A stretch of DNA of 64,000 nucleotides from Hydrogenophaga sp. (GTDB lineage: Bacteria; Pseudomonadota; Gammaproteobacteria; Burkholderiales; Burkholderiaceae_C): positions 1 to 64,000 of the forward strand of contig NZ_JAHCKK010000013.1 of the NCBI RefSeq assembly GCF_026125825.1, written 5' to 3'. How positions within the stretch are numbered: the first letter of the stretch is position 1; the number at the start of each line of letters is the position of its first letter. The notes under the pieces are model-generated. The model did no database searches. It was given only the letters and a program-made list of their open reading frames with translations, and was not told where the DNA came from. The position numbers and the translations under genes were made by a program. Of the stretch, positions 46,342 to 57,943 are shown in pieces.

Positions 46342-47316
46342 ATGACCCACAACCCCCTTCGACGAACGCTGCTGGCCCTGGGCCTGTGTGCGCTGGCCCT
46401 GCCTGCGCTGGCGCAGGACGCCTACCCCACGCGGCCCATCAAGCTCGTGGTGCCCTACGCCGCCGGCGGCCCGGCCGACATGCTCGCGCGCATGGTGGCC
46501 GAGCGCCTGCAGCCGCGCCTGGGCCAGCCGGTGGTGATCGAGAACAAACCCGGCACCGGCGGCCACACCGGCGCCGAGGGCGTGGCCAAAGGCCCGGCCG
46601 ACGGCTACACCCTGGTGCTCGCCACCATCGCGCACAACGGCGCCGTCAAGCTCTACAACAACCTGCGCTACGACCCCGCCAAGGACCTGCAGCCCATCGT
46701 CCTGGTGGCCGAGAGCCCCAGCGTGCTGCTGGTCAACCAGAGCCTGCCGGTGAACTCGGTGAAAGAACTGCTCGCGCTGGCCCAGAGCAAGCCCGGCCAG
46801 CTCAGCTACGGCTCCGCCGGCAACGGCTCGGCCATGCACATGGCGGCCGAGCTGTTCCGCTACATGACCAAGGTGGACTACGTGCACGTGCCCTACCGGG
46901 GCGGCGCGCCGGCCATGGCCGACCTGCTGGGCGGCCAGATCCAGCTGCTGTTCGAGAGCCTGGGCACGGCCCACCCGCACCTCAAGACCGGCAAGGTGCG
47001 CGCTATCGCCGTCACCGGCACGAAACGCGACCCCAGCCTGCCCGACGTGCCCACCGTGGCCGAGGCCGGCGTGGCGGGCTATTCCTCCGTGCCCTGGTAC
47101 ACCATCTCCGCGCCCAGCGGCGTGCCCGCGCCCATCGTCAACAAGCTCAATGCCGAGATCAACGCCGTGCTCAAGGCGCCCGACCTGATCGAGCGCTGGC
47201 AGTCGCAAGGCGTGGTGGCGCTGGGCGGCACCCAGGCCGACGCCATCAAGCGCAACCAGGTCGAGACGGTGAAGTGGAACGCCGTGATCACGGCCGCCAA
47301 CATCAAAGTCGACTGA
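46342..47316 (+). CDS. Bug-type tricarboxylate transporter receptor, second in tandem
   Basis: A 324-residue binding protein with signal peptide MTHNPLRRTLLALGLCALAL ending near ALAQ. PYPTRPIKLVVPYAAGG-like start, VVIENKPGTGGHTGAEG and HVPYRGGAPAMADLLGG are diagnostic. It is clearly related to, but not a recent copy of, the preceding receptor, since many positions differ. Its stop is two bases before the GTG start of the flavoprotein gene. Confidence 0.92.
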   Translation: MTHNPLRRTLLALGLCALALPALAQDAYPTRPIKLVVPYAAGGPADMLARMVAERLQPRLGQPVVIENKPGTGGHTGAEGVAKGPADGYTLVLATIAHNGAVKLYNNLRYDPAKDLQPIVLVAESPSVLLVNQSLPVNSVKELLALAQSKPGQLSYGSAGNGSAMHMAAELFRYMTKVDYVHVPYRGGAPAMADLLGGQIQLLFESLGTAHPHLKTGKVRAIAVTGTKRDPSLPDVPTVAEAGVAGYSSVPWYTISAPSGVPAPIVNKLNAEINAVLKAPDLIERWQSQGVVALGGTQADAIKRNQVETVKWNAVITAANIKVD

Positions 47317-47318
47317 AC

Positions 47319-48773
47319 GTGGCGCGGCAGGAAGAAACCTTCGACGTGGTGGTGGTCGGCGGCGGCGGCGCGGGCCTGGCCGCGGCCATCGAGGCGCGCG
47401 AGAGCGGGTGCAGCGTGGTGCTGCTCGAAAAGAACCCGCAGCCCGGCGGCTCCACCGCGTGGTCCATCGGCTCCGTGAGCTCCAGCGGCACGCCGCACCA
47501 GCGCAAGCGCGGCATCGTGGACTCGCCCGCCGACCATTGGGCCGACATGCCGGGTTTCGCCGGCGACCTCGCCGGGCGCGACAACGCCGCCTTGCGCCGC
47601 GTGCTCTGCGACGAGATCCCCGCCACCTTCCAGTGGCTGCTCGATTCGGGCGTGCGCTTCATGGGCCCCATGCCCGAGCCGCCGCACCGCCAGCCGCGCA
47701 TGCACAACGTGCTGCCCAACTCGCGCTCCTTCATCTACCACCTCACGCGGCGGGCCAGGCGCGCGGGCGTGCAGTTGCGCACCGGCACGCGCGTGGACGC
47801 CCTCGTGCAGGACAACGGCCGCGTGACCGGTGTCGATGCGGGCCCGCTGCGCTTTCTCGCGCGCGGCGGCGTGGTGCTGGCCGCGGGCGACTTCACCAAC
47901 GGCCCCGAGTTCAAAGCCCGCTTCATGGGGCCGCAGGAAGCCAAGGTCGAAGGCGTGAACCTCACCGCCACCGGCGACGGCCAGCGCCTGGGCGAAGCCC
48001 TGGGCGCGCGCATCGTCAACGGCGACCTCGCGCTCGGTCCCGAGATCCGCTTCATCGCACCCGCCAGCGAAACCTTCGTGCGCCGCCTGCCGCCCTGGCG
48101 CTGGCTGGCCGTCACGATGGAGTGGGCCATGGAGCGCGTGCCGCCGGCGATCCTGCGGCCGATCCTGATGAAGTTCCTCACCACCGCCCTGGCACCCTCC
48201 ACCAGCCTGTTCGATGCCGGCGCGGTGCTGGTGAACCGGCGCGGCGAGCGCTTTGGCGACGAACGCGACCGCCCCGCCTGGCGCCTGCCCGACCAGCCCG
48301 ACAAGGTGGGCTACATCCTGATCGACGCCGCGCTCGCGCAGCGCTTCTCGGCCTGGCCCGACTTCGTGTCCACCGCGCCCGGCGTGGCCTACGCCTACGT
48401 GCCCGACTACCGCCGCAACCGGCCCGACGTGTTCACCGAAGCACCCACGCTCCAAGCCCTGGCGCAGCGCCTGGGCATGGACGCGGCCGCGCTCGCACGC
48501 AGCGCCGCCGAAGGCGGGGTGCGGGCTTTGGGCGCAGGCCCTTATGTGGCGCTGGGCCCGGTGCGCTCGGTCTTCGTGCACAGCGAAGGCGGGCTCATGG
48601 TGGACGCGCAGCACCGCGTGCTCGGCACCGGCGATCAGCCCCTGCCCGGCCTGTACGCGGCCGGCTCCACGGGGCAGGGCGGCCTGCTGCTCAAGGGCCA
48701 CGGCCACCACCTGGCCTGGGCCTTCGTGTCGGGGCGGCGCGCGGGGCGCTTCGCGGCCGAGGCGGCGCGCTGA
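47319..48773 (+). CDS. FAD-binding fumarate reductase/urocanate reductase-like flavoprotein
   Basis: A 484-residue flavoprotein starting with a GTG (VARQEETFDVVVVGGGGAGLAAA). The dinucleotide motif is followed by PGGSTAWSIGSVSSSGT, and the C-terminus has GLYAAGSTGQGGLLLKGHGHHLA as in the fumarate reductase/3-ketosteroid dehydrogenase superfamily. No signal peptide. It lies two bases after a Bug gene and is the last gene of the block. It probably oxidises or reduces a double bond in the compound imported here; the electron partner is unknown. Confidence 0.85.
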   Translation: MARQEETFDVVVVGGGGAGLAAAIEARESGCSVVLLEKNPQPGGSTAWSIGSVSSSGTPHQRKRGIVDSPADHWADMPGFAGDLAGRDNAALRRVLCDEIPATFQWLLDSGVRFMGPMPEPPHRQPRMHNVLPNSRSFIYHLTRRARRAGVQLRTGTRVDALVQDNGRVTGVDAGPLRFLARGGVVLAAGDFTNGPEFKARFMGPQEAKVEGVNLTATGDGQRLGEALGARIVNGDLALGPEIRFIAPASETFVRRLPPWRWLAVTMEWAMERVPPAILRPILMKFLTTALAPSTSLFDAGAVLVNRRGERFGDERDRPAWRLPDQPDKVGYILIDAALAQRFSAWPDFVSTAPGVAYAYVPDYRRNRPDVFTEAPTLQALAQRLGMDAAALARSAAEGGVRALGAGPYVALGPVRSVFVHSEGGLMVDAQHRVLGTGDQPLPGLYAAGSTGQGGLLLKGHGHHLAWAFVSGRRAGRFAAEAAR

Positions 48774-49679
48774 CTAAGGCGCCAGGGCCGCCGTGCGCTC
48801 GGCGATGAAATCGCGCAGGCAGCGCATCAGGGGCGTGAGCTGGCGCCGGCTGGGCAGCACGAGGAACAGGGGCACCGCCTCGGTGATCCAGTCGGTGCAC
48901 AGCGCCTGCAGGCGGCCTTGCGCCAGGTCCTCGGCCACGTCGAAGAACGATTTGTAGGCGATGCCCTTGCCCAGCAGGGCCCAGCGCCGCACCGCGTCGC
49001 CGTCGTTGGACACGTTCACGCTCTTGACGTGCACCGTGACCTCCGGCTCGCCATCCCCGCGTGCAAAGCGCCAGCGGTCGTGCACCTCGCCATGCAGCAT
49101 GAAGCACAGGCAGTCGTGCCCGCTGAGTTCGTGCGGCGTCGCGGGCGCGCCGTGGCGCGCCAGGTAGGCCGGCGAGGCGCACAGCACGCGCCGGTGCGAC
49201 GCCGCCAGCGGCAGGGCCACCAGGTTGGAATCGCGCGGCTTGCCGTAGCGAAAGGCCGCGTCCACCGGGTTGCTGTAGACGTTGGTGACGCTGTCCGAGA
49301 GCAGCAGGCGCACATCCACCCGCGGGTGCAGGTCCTGGAACTCGTTGAGCCAGGGCAGGATCAGGTTGCGGCCCAGGTCGGACGGCGCGGCCAGCTGCAG
49401 CACCCCTTGCAAGGCCTGCTCGCCCGCGCCGATCTGCTGGCTCGCCTGCTGCAGCGCCTCCAGCGCCGGGCGGCACTGCGCCAGGAAGCGCTCGCCCTGC
49501 TGCGTGAGCCGCAGGCTGCGCGTGGAGCGCACGAACAGCGGCACGCCCAGCTCCGCCTCCAGCCGCTTGAGCGCCGCGCTGGTGGCCGCCGGCGTGAGGT
49601 CGAGCGCGCGCGCCGTGGCCGAGAGGCTGCCGCTGTCCACGGTGCGCACGAAGATGTCCAGGTCCTGCAGGGCTTTCAT
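48774..49679 (-). CDS. LysR-type regulator divergent from the Old Yellow Enzyme gene
   Basis: A 301-residue LysR-type regulator of the CrgA/YafC group. MKALQDLDIFVRTVDSGSLSATARALDLTPAATSAALKRLEAELGV gives the HTH. It is convergent with the flavoprotein gene, whose stop abuts its own, and divergent from nemA. Related LysR regulators in this group control aldehyde- or alkene-reductase genes, often responding to electrophiles. Start ATG at 49679. Confidence 0.92.
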   Translation of the reverse strand: MKALQDLDIFVRTVDSGSLSATARALDLTPAATSAALKRLEAELGVPLFVRSTRSLRLTQQGERFLAQCRPALEALQQASQQIGAGEQALQGVLQLAAPSDLGRNLILPWLNEFQDLHPRVDVRLLLSDSVTNVYSNPVDAAFRYGKPRDSNLVALPLAASHRRVLCASPAYLARHGAPATPHELSGHDCLCFMLHGEVHDRWRFARGDGEPEVTVHVKSVNVSNDGDAVRRWALLGKGIAYKSFFDVAEDLAQGRLQALCTDWITEAVPLFLVLPSRRQLTPLMRCLRDFIAERTAALAP

Positions 49680-49681
49680 GA

Positions 49682-49732
49682 TTTTCAAATTTTGCTTGAA
49701 GATGCATTCAAGGAAAAGGTGGTTTTTCAAAT
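49682..49732. promoter_or_regulatory. Candidate LysR operator region before nemA
   Basis: TTTTCAAAT is repeated at 49682-49690 and 49724-49732, 42 bp apart, about four helical turns. Between them CTTGAA (49695-49700) and TTCAAG (49707-49712) form a perfect inverted repeat around GATGCA. These are positioned just before the divergent start of the LysR gene and may control both genes. Confidence 0.55.
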
Positions 49733-49783
49733 GGGGGGATCTCGCGACCATCCTGTTCCTGCCCACTCCACCGAAAGCCCGCC

Positions 49784-50902
49784 ATGACCTCCCCCCTGTT
49801 TCGCCCCCTTGAACTCGGCCCGCTGCAGCTGCCCAACCGCATCGTGATGGCGCCCCTGACGCGCAGCCGCAGCAGCCAGCCCGGCAACGTGCCCAACGAG
49901 CTGATGGCCACCTACTACGCGCAGCGCGCCAGCGCCGGCCTGATCGTGTCCGAGGCCACCCAGATCTCGCCGCAGGGGCAGGGCTACAGCTTCACGCCCG
50001 GCATCCACAGCGAGGCCCAGGTGGACGGCTGGCGCCGCGTGAGCGACGCGGTGCACGCCGCCGGCGGGCGCATGGTGCTGCAGCTGTGGCACGTGGGCCG
50101 CATGTCGCACGCCAGCTTCCACGCCGACGGCCTGCCGGTGGCGCCCTCGGCCCTCTCGCCCGACGCCCAGGTCTGGGTGATGGGCAAGGACGGCGTGGGC
50201 CGCATGCAGGAGGCCCCGGTGCCGCGTGCGATGACGCTGCAGGACATCCACGCGGTGATCGGCGACTACCGCCGCGCCGCCGCCAACGCCATGCGCGCCG
50301 GCTTCGACGGCGTGGAAATCCACGGCGCCAACGGCTACCTCATCGACCAGTTCCTGCGCACCACCTCCAACCACCGCCGCGATGCCTACGGCGGCGGCGT
50401 GGCGCAGCGCACGCGCTTTGCCGCCGAAGTGGCCGCCGCCGTGGCCAGCGAAGCCGGTGCCGAGCGCACCGGCATGCGGCTGGCGCCCTACATCACCCAG
50501 CGCAACATGGACTGCCCCGAGATCGTTCCCACCATCCTGCACCTGGCCCGGCAGCTCGACGAGATCGGCCTGGCCTACATCCACCTGGCCGAGGCCGACT
50601 GGGACGATGCGCGCCACGTGCCCGAGACGTTCCGCCGCGAGCTGCGCCGCGCCTACCAGGGCCGCGTGATCGTCGCGGGCAGGTACGACGCCCGGCGCGC
50701 CGATGCCATCCTCCAGGCCGGGCTGGCCGATCTGGTGGCTTTCGGCCGCCCCTTCATCGCCAACCCCGACCTGCCGGCGCGCCTGGCGGCCGACCTGCCC
50801 CTGGCCGAGCTCGACCCGACCACGCTGTTTGGCGGCGGCGCGCGCGGCTACACCGACTACGCGAGCGCCTCCGTGGCCCACGCCCTTCTTCCCACCCCTT
50901 GA
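49784..50902 (+). CDS. nemA: Alkene reductase, Old Yellow Enzyme family
   Basis: A 372-residue FMN-binding ene-reductase. The substrate-binding pair is H180 and N183 in IHGANGYLIDQF; LQLWHVGRMSH and HRRDAYGG are other conserved parts. NemA-type enzymes reduce alpha,beta-unsaturated carbonyls, maleimides and nitro esters using NAD(P)H. It is divergent from a LysR gene and 10 bp from a medium-chain reductase gene, so it likely belongs to an electrophile-detoxification unit. Start ATG at 49784. Confidence 0.93.
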   Translation: MTSPLFRPLELGPLQLPNRIVMAPLTRSRSSQPGNVPNELMATYYAQRASAGLIVSEATQISPQGQGYSFTPGIHSEAQVDGWRRVSDAVHAAGGRMVLQLWHVGRMSHASFHADGLPVAPSALSPDAQVWVMGKDGVGRMQEAPVPRAMTLQDIHAVIGDYRRAAANAMRAGFDGVEIHGANGYLIDQFLRTTSNHRRDAYGGGVAQRTRFAAEVAAAVASEAGAERTGMRLAPYITQRNMDCPEIVPTILHLARQLDEIGLAYIHLAEADWDDARHVPETFRRELRRAYQGRVIVAGRYDARRADAILQAGLADLVAFGRPFIANPDLPARLAADLPLAELDPTTLFGGGARGYTDYASASVAHALLPTP

Positions 50903-50912
50903 AAGCACCACC

Positions 50913-51932
50913 ATGAAAGCCGTTGGCTACCAGACACCCCAGGCCATCAGCGCCGCCGATTCGCTGATCGACATCACCCTGCCCGACCCCGTGGCCGAGG
51001 GCCGCGACCTGCTGGTCGAGGTCAAGGCCGTCTCGGTCAACCCCGTGGACACCAAGGTGCGCAAGAGCGCCGCGCCGGCCGAAGGCGAGGCCTACAAGGT
51101 GCTGGGCTGGGACGCCAGCGGCATCGTGCGGGCCGTGGGCCCGGAGGTCACGCTGTTCCAGCCGGGCGACCGCGTCTGGTACGCCGGCTCCATCGCGCGC
51201 CCGGGCACCAACAGCGAGCTGCACCGGGTCGACGAGCGCATCGTCGGCCACATGCCCAGGTCGCTCGATTTCGCGCAGGCCGCGGCCCTGCCGCTGACCG
51301 CCATCACCGCCTGGGAGATGCTGTTCGACCGCCTGGGCATCGCCCCGGGCAAGGCGCCCGGCGCGGGCACGCTGCTCATCATCGGCGCCTCCGGCGGCGT
51401 GGGCTCCATCCTCACGCAGCTGGCCGCGCGCCTGACCGGCCTCACCGTCATCGGCACCGCCTCGCGGCCGCAGACGCAGGCCTGGGTCAAGGAACTCGGT
51501 GCGCACCACGTGATCGACCACAGCCAGCCGATCGCCGCAGAGCTCAGGCGCATCGGCTTCCCCCAGGTGGACCACATCGTGAGCCTCACGCAGACCGACG
51601 CGCACTTCGACCAGATCGTCGAGGCCATTGCGCCGCAGGGGAAGTTCGGCCTGATCGACGACCCCGCCTCGCTGGACGTGACGAAGTTCAAGCGCAAGTC
51701 GGTCTCGGTGCACTGGGAGCTGATGTTCACCCGCGCCCTGTTCGGCACCGCCGACATGATCGGCCAGCACCGCCTGCTCAACGAGGTGGCCGCGCTGGTC
51801 GATGCCGGCCTGATCCGCACCACGCTGGCCGAGCGCTTCGGCCCCATCAACGCCGCCAACCTCCAGCGCGCCCACGCCCTCATCGAATCGGGCAAGGCGC
51901 GCGGCAAGGTGGTGCTCGAAGGCTGGGCCTGA
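50913..51932 (+). CDS. Zinc-independent medium-chain alcohol dehydrogenase (quinone oxidoreductase-like)
   Basis: A 339-residue MDR enzyme. KVLGWDASGIVRAVGPEV and AALPLTAITAWEMLF are typical of the quinone oxidoreductase/ZADH branch. The NADPH motif is IIGASGGVGSI. The zinc ligands of true alcohol dehydrogenases are absent. It follows nemA by 10 bp, so the two are probably co-expressed, acting on reactive enones, quinones or similar compounds. Confidence 0.9.
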   Translation: MKAVGYQTPQAISAADSLIDITLPDPVAEGRDLLVEVKAVSVNPVDTKVRKSAAPAEGEAYKVLGWDASGIVRAVGPEVTLFQPGDRVWYAGSIARPGTNSELHRVDERIVGHMPRSLDFAQAAALPLTAITAWEMLFDRLGIAPGKAPGAGTLLIIGASGGVGSILTQLAARLTGLTVIGTASRPQTQAWVKELGAHHVIDHSQPIAAELRRIGFPQVDHIVSLTQTDAHFDQIVEAIAPQGKFGLIDDPASLDVTKFKRKSVSVHWELMFTRALFGTADMIGQHRLLNEVAALVDAGLIRTTLAERFGPINAANLQRAHALIESGKARGKVVLEGWA

Positions 51933-51939
51933 GGCGCTG

Positions 51940-52848
51940 CTAGCGCCGCGCCGTCTTCTTCTTGCGCACCCCGCGCAGCGGGGTGTCGTCGGGCGGTGAC
52001 ACGGTCTCGAAGAACGCGTTGACCATGCGCATGCTGCGCCGCTCGGCCAGGCACAGCACGTGCGCGTAGGTGAAGATGTCCGCGTCGCTGATGCTCACCA
52101 GGTGCAGGCCGGGGCCCGGCACGAACTCCACCGTGGACACGGCGGCGATCCCGATGCCCTGCGACACCGCCTCGCGGATCACCTCGCGGCTGCTGATCTC
52201 CATCACCACCTCGGGCACCACCCCGGCCTTGTGCAGGGCCAGCTCCAGCGCCTTGCGCGTGGTCGAGCCCTGCTCGCGCAGGATCATGCGCTCGCCCTGC
52301 AGCTCGGCCAGGCGGATGCTGCGCCGCCGTGCGAAGCGGTGCTCGCTGGACGTGAAGATGCCCACCGGGTGGCGGCTGAACGGCACGGAGAGAAAGCGGT
52401 CGTCCTTCACCAGCTGCGCGAGCACGCCCACGTCGGCGCGGTAGTCCAGCAGGCGGTCCAGCACGTCCTGCGAGTTGCCGGTGCTCACGCTCACCTTGAT
52501 GTCGGGGTAGTGCTGGCTGAAGTCCGCCAGCATCTTGGTCACGTGGTACGGGCCCACGGCCGCCACGCGCAGGTGGCCGGTGCGCAGCTCGCCCGCATCG
52601 CGCAGCAGGCTCACCGCATCGGCCTCCAGGCTGAAGACGTGCTGCGCCAGCTGCATCAGCTGCTCGCCCAGCTGCGTGAGCTGCACGCGCCGGCCGCTGC
52701 GGTGGAACAGCTCCACCTTGTAGCTCTCTTCCAGAAAGCGCACCTGCGTGGTGATGGTGGGCTGGCTCACGTGCAAGTGCTCCGCGGCCTTGGTGAAACT
52801 GCCCATGCGGGCCACCGCATAGAAGGATCGGAGCTGTGTGAGTCGCAT
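51940..52848 (-). CDS. LysR-type regulator divergent from the phosphonate cluster (PhnR-like)
   Basis: A 302-residue LysR-type regulator starting MRLTQLRSFYAVARMGSFTKAAEHLHVSQPTITTQVRFLEE, the CysB/Cbl-type HTH. The effector domain includes VAAVGPYHVTKMLADFSQHYPDIKVSV and EFVPGPGLHLVSI. It has a Lys/Arg-rich tail. Divergence from phnD and the known LysR control of phosphonoacetate hydrolase genes in Pseudomonas support a role as activator of the cluster. Phosphonoacetate or a precursor would be the likely inducer. Confidence 0.85.
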   Translation of the reverse strand: MRLTQLRSFYAVARMGSFTKAAEHLHVSQPTITTQVRFLEESYKVELFHRSGRRVQLTQLGEQLMQLAQHVFSLEADAVSLLRDAGELRTGHLRVAAVGPYHVTKMLADFSQHYPDIKVSVSTGNSQDVLDRLLDYRADVGVLAQLVKDDRFLSVPFSRHPVGIFTSSEHRFARRRSIRLAELQGERMILREQGSTTRKALELALHKAGVVPEVVMEISSREVIREAVSQGIGIAAVSTVEFVPGPGLHLVSISDADIFTYAHVLCLAERRSMRMVNAFFETVSPPDDTPLRGVRKKKTARR

Positions 52849-53013
52849 AGAAAAATTGTATAGAAGTCCGGAAATCTTTGAATTGGTCGAAGTCGCGGCG
52901 GGGTGGTTTACTGCGTCCAGAGCGGTGCAGGAGTCGACAGAACCACCGGACGCTCGTGATTTTTCATCGTTGTCACAGGCGCGTCACACCCGGCTGAAAA
53001 ACTCCAAGCCGGG
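52847..53013 (+). promoter_or_regulatory. LysR box and leader hairpin upstream of phnD
   Basis: ATA (52847-52849) and TAT (52859-52861) flank a T-N11-A box that overlaps the LysR start. Further on, CCCGGCT (52989-52995) and AGCCGGG (53007-53013) form a perfect 7-bp hairpin with an 11-base loop, about 60 bases before phnD. No T-tract follows it. The 227-bp gap contains no gene. Confidence 0.45.
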
Positions 53014-53075
53014 CCATTTCGCCCTGCCAAAGATGGAGAATTTTCATGACCCTACAAACCCCCGGAGACAAGCTC

Positions 53076-53941
53076 ATGATGAATCGCAGAAAGGTGCTGA
53101 TCGGCACCGCCGCCGCCACCGTGGCCGGCACGCTCGCCTTCCCCGCCCGCTCGCAACAGGTGCTCACCGTCGGCCTGATTCCGTCGGAAGACTCCCGCGC
53201 CATGATCGCCAACAGCCAGAAGATGATGGACATGCTCTCGGCCGCGCTGGGCATGCCCGTCAAGCCCTTCGTGGCGGCCGACTACAACGGCGTCATCGAA
53301 GCCCTGCGCTCCAAGCGGCTGGACGTGGCCTACCTCGGCCCCTTCTCCTACGTGCTGGGCGCGACCATCGCCCCCATCGAGGCCTTCGCCGTGGCCGAGA
53401 CCAAGAAGGCCGGGCGCACGTTCTATTACAGCCAGGTGATCGCGCACAAGGACAGCGGCATCAAGACCGTGGCCGACCTCAAGGGCAAGACCTTCGCCTT
53501 CGTCGATCCCAGCTCCACCTCGGGCCACCTGTTCCCCAAAGCCGGCCTCATGAAAGCCGGCTTCGACACCGACAAGGACTTCGGCCGCGTCATCTTCTCG
53601 GGCTCGCACGACTCCAGCGCGATCGCCGTGCAGAACAAGAAGGTGGATGCCGCGGCCATCGCCGACCGCATCCTGGACGCCGCCATCGCCAAGGGCCTGG
53701 CCAAGCGCGAGGACCTGGTCGAGGTCTGGAAATCCGACCCCATCCCCGAATCGCCCACCGTGTGGCGCACCGACCTGCCGGCCGACCTCAAGAAGCGCGT
53801 GCAGGCCGCCTTCCTGCAGGTCAAGGACATCCCGTGGTCCGACCAGGGCCAGCTCAACGGTTTCCACCCCACCAACGACGCCGCCTACAACGTCATCCGC
53901 GACACCGCCAAGCTGCTCAACCTCGATCTGAGGAAGATGAA

Positions 53942-53945
<4 letters not shown>
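53076..53945 (+). CDS. phnD: Phosphonate ABC transporter substrate-binding protein
   Basis: A 289-residue periplasmic binding protein. MMNRRKVLIGTAAATVAGTLAF is a signal sequence ending near ARSQ. GLIPSEDSRAMIANSQKMMD and RLDVAYLGPFSYVLGA, and the late DPSSTSGHLFPKAGL with Ser/Thr ligands, match PhnD. The ATG at 53076 is chosen because GGAGA (53064-53068) precedes it by seven bases. It overlaps phnC by four bases. Confidence 0.93.
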
Positions 53946-56834
<2,889 letters not shown>

Positions 56835-56842
56835 AGGCCCGC

Positions 56843-57943
56843 ATGACCGCGAACTACTTCAACCCCGTGCACAGCGTGTACGGGCCGGGGGCCCTGTTGT
56901 CTCTGCCGAAGCTGCTGGGGGGCCGCAAGGCCGCGCTGGTGACCTTCCCCGAGGCGCGAGAGCTCGGCCTGCTGGCCCGCCTGGAGGGCGTGCTCGGCGC
57001 CCAGCTGGCCTGCGTGATCGACCAGGTGCGGCCCAACCCCGACGTGGCCGAACTGGCCGCGACGCACGAGGCCTTCTGGCGCGAACACGCCGACGTCGAG
57101 GTCATCGTCGCCGTCGGTGGCGGCAGCGCCATCGACACCGCCAAGGCCCTCATGGTCGGCACCGCCAGCGGCCGCTTCCAGGAGCTGGTGGACCTGCTGG
57201 CCACCGGCGCGGCCTTCACGCCGCACGCCATCAAGACCCTGATCGCCGTGCCCACCACCGCCGGCACCGGCAGCGAGGTCACGCCCTGGGCCACCATCTG
57301 GGACCGCGAGAGTCAGAAGAAGTACTCGCTGCACCTGCCGCAGACCTGGCCCACGGCGGCCATCATCGACCCCGAGCTCATGCTCTCGCTGCCGCCGGCC
57401 GTGACGCTGCAAAGCGGGCTCGACGCGCTCTCGCACGCGCTCGAAGCGATCTGGAACGTCAACGCCAACCCGATCTCCGACGCGTTCGCGGTCTCGGCGG
57501 TGAGCGACATCCTGGCCGTGCTGCCGCGCCTGATGGCCGAACCGGGCGACCTGGGGCTGCGCGGGCGCATGGCCCTGGCCGCCTTGAAGGCCGGCATGGC
57601 GTTCTCCAACACCAAGACGGCGCTGGCGCACTCCATCTCGTACGAGATGACGCTGCGCTACGGCCTGCCGCACGGCATCGCCTGCTCGTTCCCGCTGCCC
57701 ATGGTGCTGGCGCGCGCCATCGGCCAGCGCGCCGAGCGCGACGCGGTGCTGGAGCAGGCGCTGGGCGCGCCGCTGGCCGGTGCCCCTGAGCGGCTGGCGC
57801 GCTTCATCGAGCAGTTCGGCGTGGGCACGCGCTTTGGCGACTACGGCGTGAGCGACGAAGAAGCCGAACAAATGGTGCTGCACGCCCTGGGTGGCGCGCG
57901 CGGCAAGAATTTCATTGGCACCGCCGAGGAGACCCTGGCATGA
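56843..57943 (+). CDS. Iron-type alcohol dehydrogenase of the phosphonoacetaldehyde reductase type
   Basis: A 366-residue group III alcohol dehydrogenase. The NAD(P) motif is AVGGGSAIDTAK (G92-S95 region), and the metal ligands D194, H198, H263 and H277 are all present (GLDALSHALEAIW, AHSISYEMTLRYGLPHGIA). Close relatives reduce phosphonoacetaldehyde to 2-hydroxyethylphosphonate in antibiotic pathways. Here the neighbours are degradative, so it may run in the oxidative direction, making phosphonoacetaldehyde for phnY. The gene overlaps phnY by four bases. Confidence 0.88.
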   Translation: MTANYFNPVHSVYGPGALLSLPKLLGGRKAALVTFPEARELGLLARLEGVLGAQLACVIDQVRPNPDVAELAATHEAFWREHADVEVIVAVGGGSAIDTAKALMVGTASGRFQELVDLLATGAAFTPHAIKTLIAVPTTAGTGSEVTPWATIWDRESQKKYSLHLPQTWPTAAIIDPELMLSLPPAVTLQSGLDALSHALEAIWNVNANPISDAFAVSAVSDILAVLPRLMAEPGDLGLRGRMALAALKAGMAFSNTKTALAHSISYEMTLRYGLPHGIACSFPLPMVLARAIGQRAERDAVLEQALGAPLAGAPERLARFIEQFGVGTRFGDYGVSDEEAEQMVLHALGGARGKNFIGTAEETLA

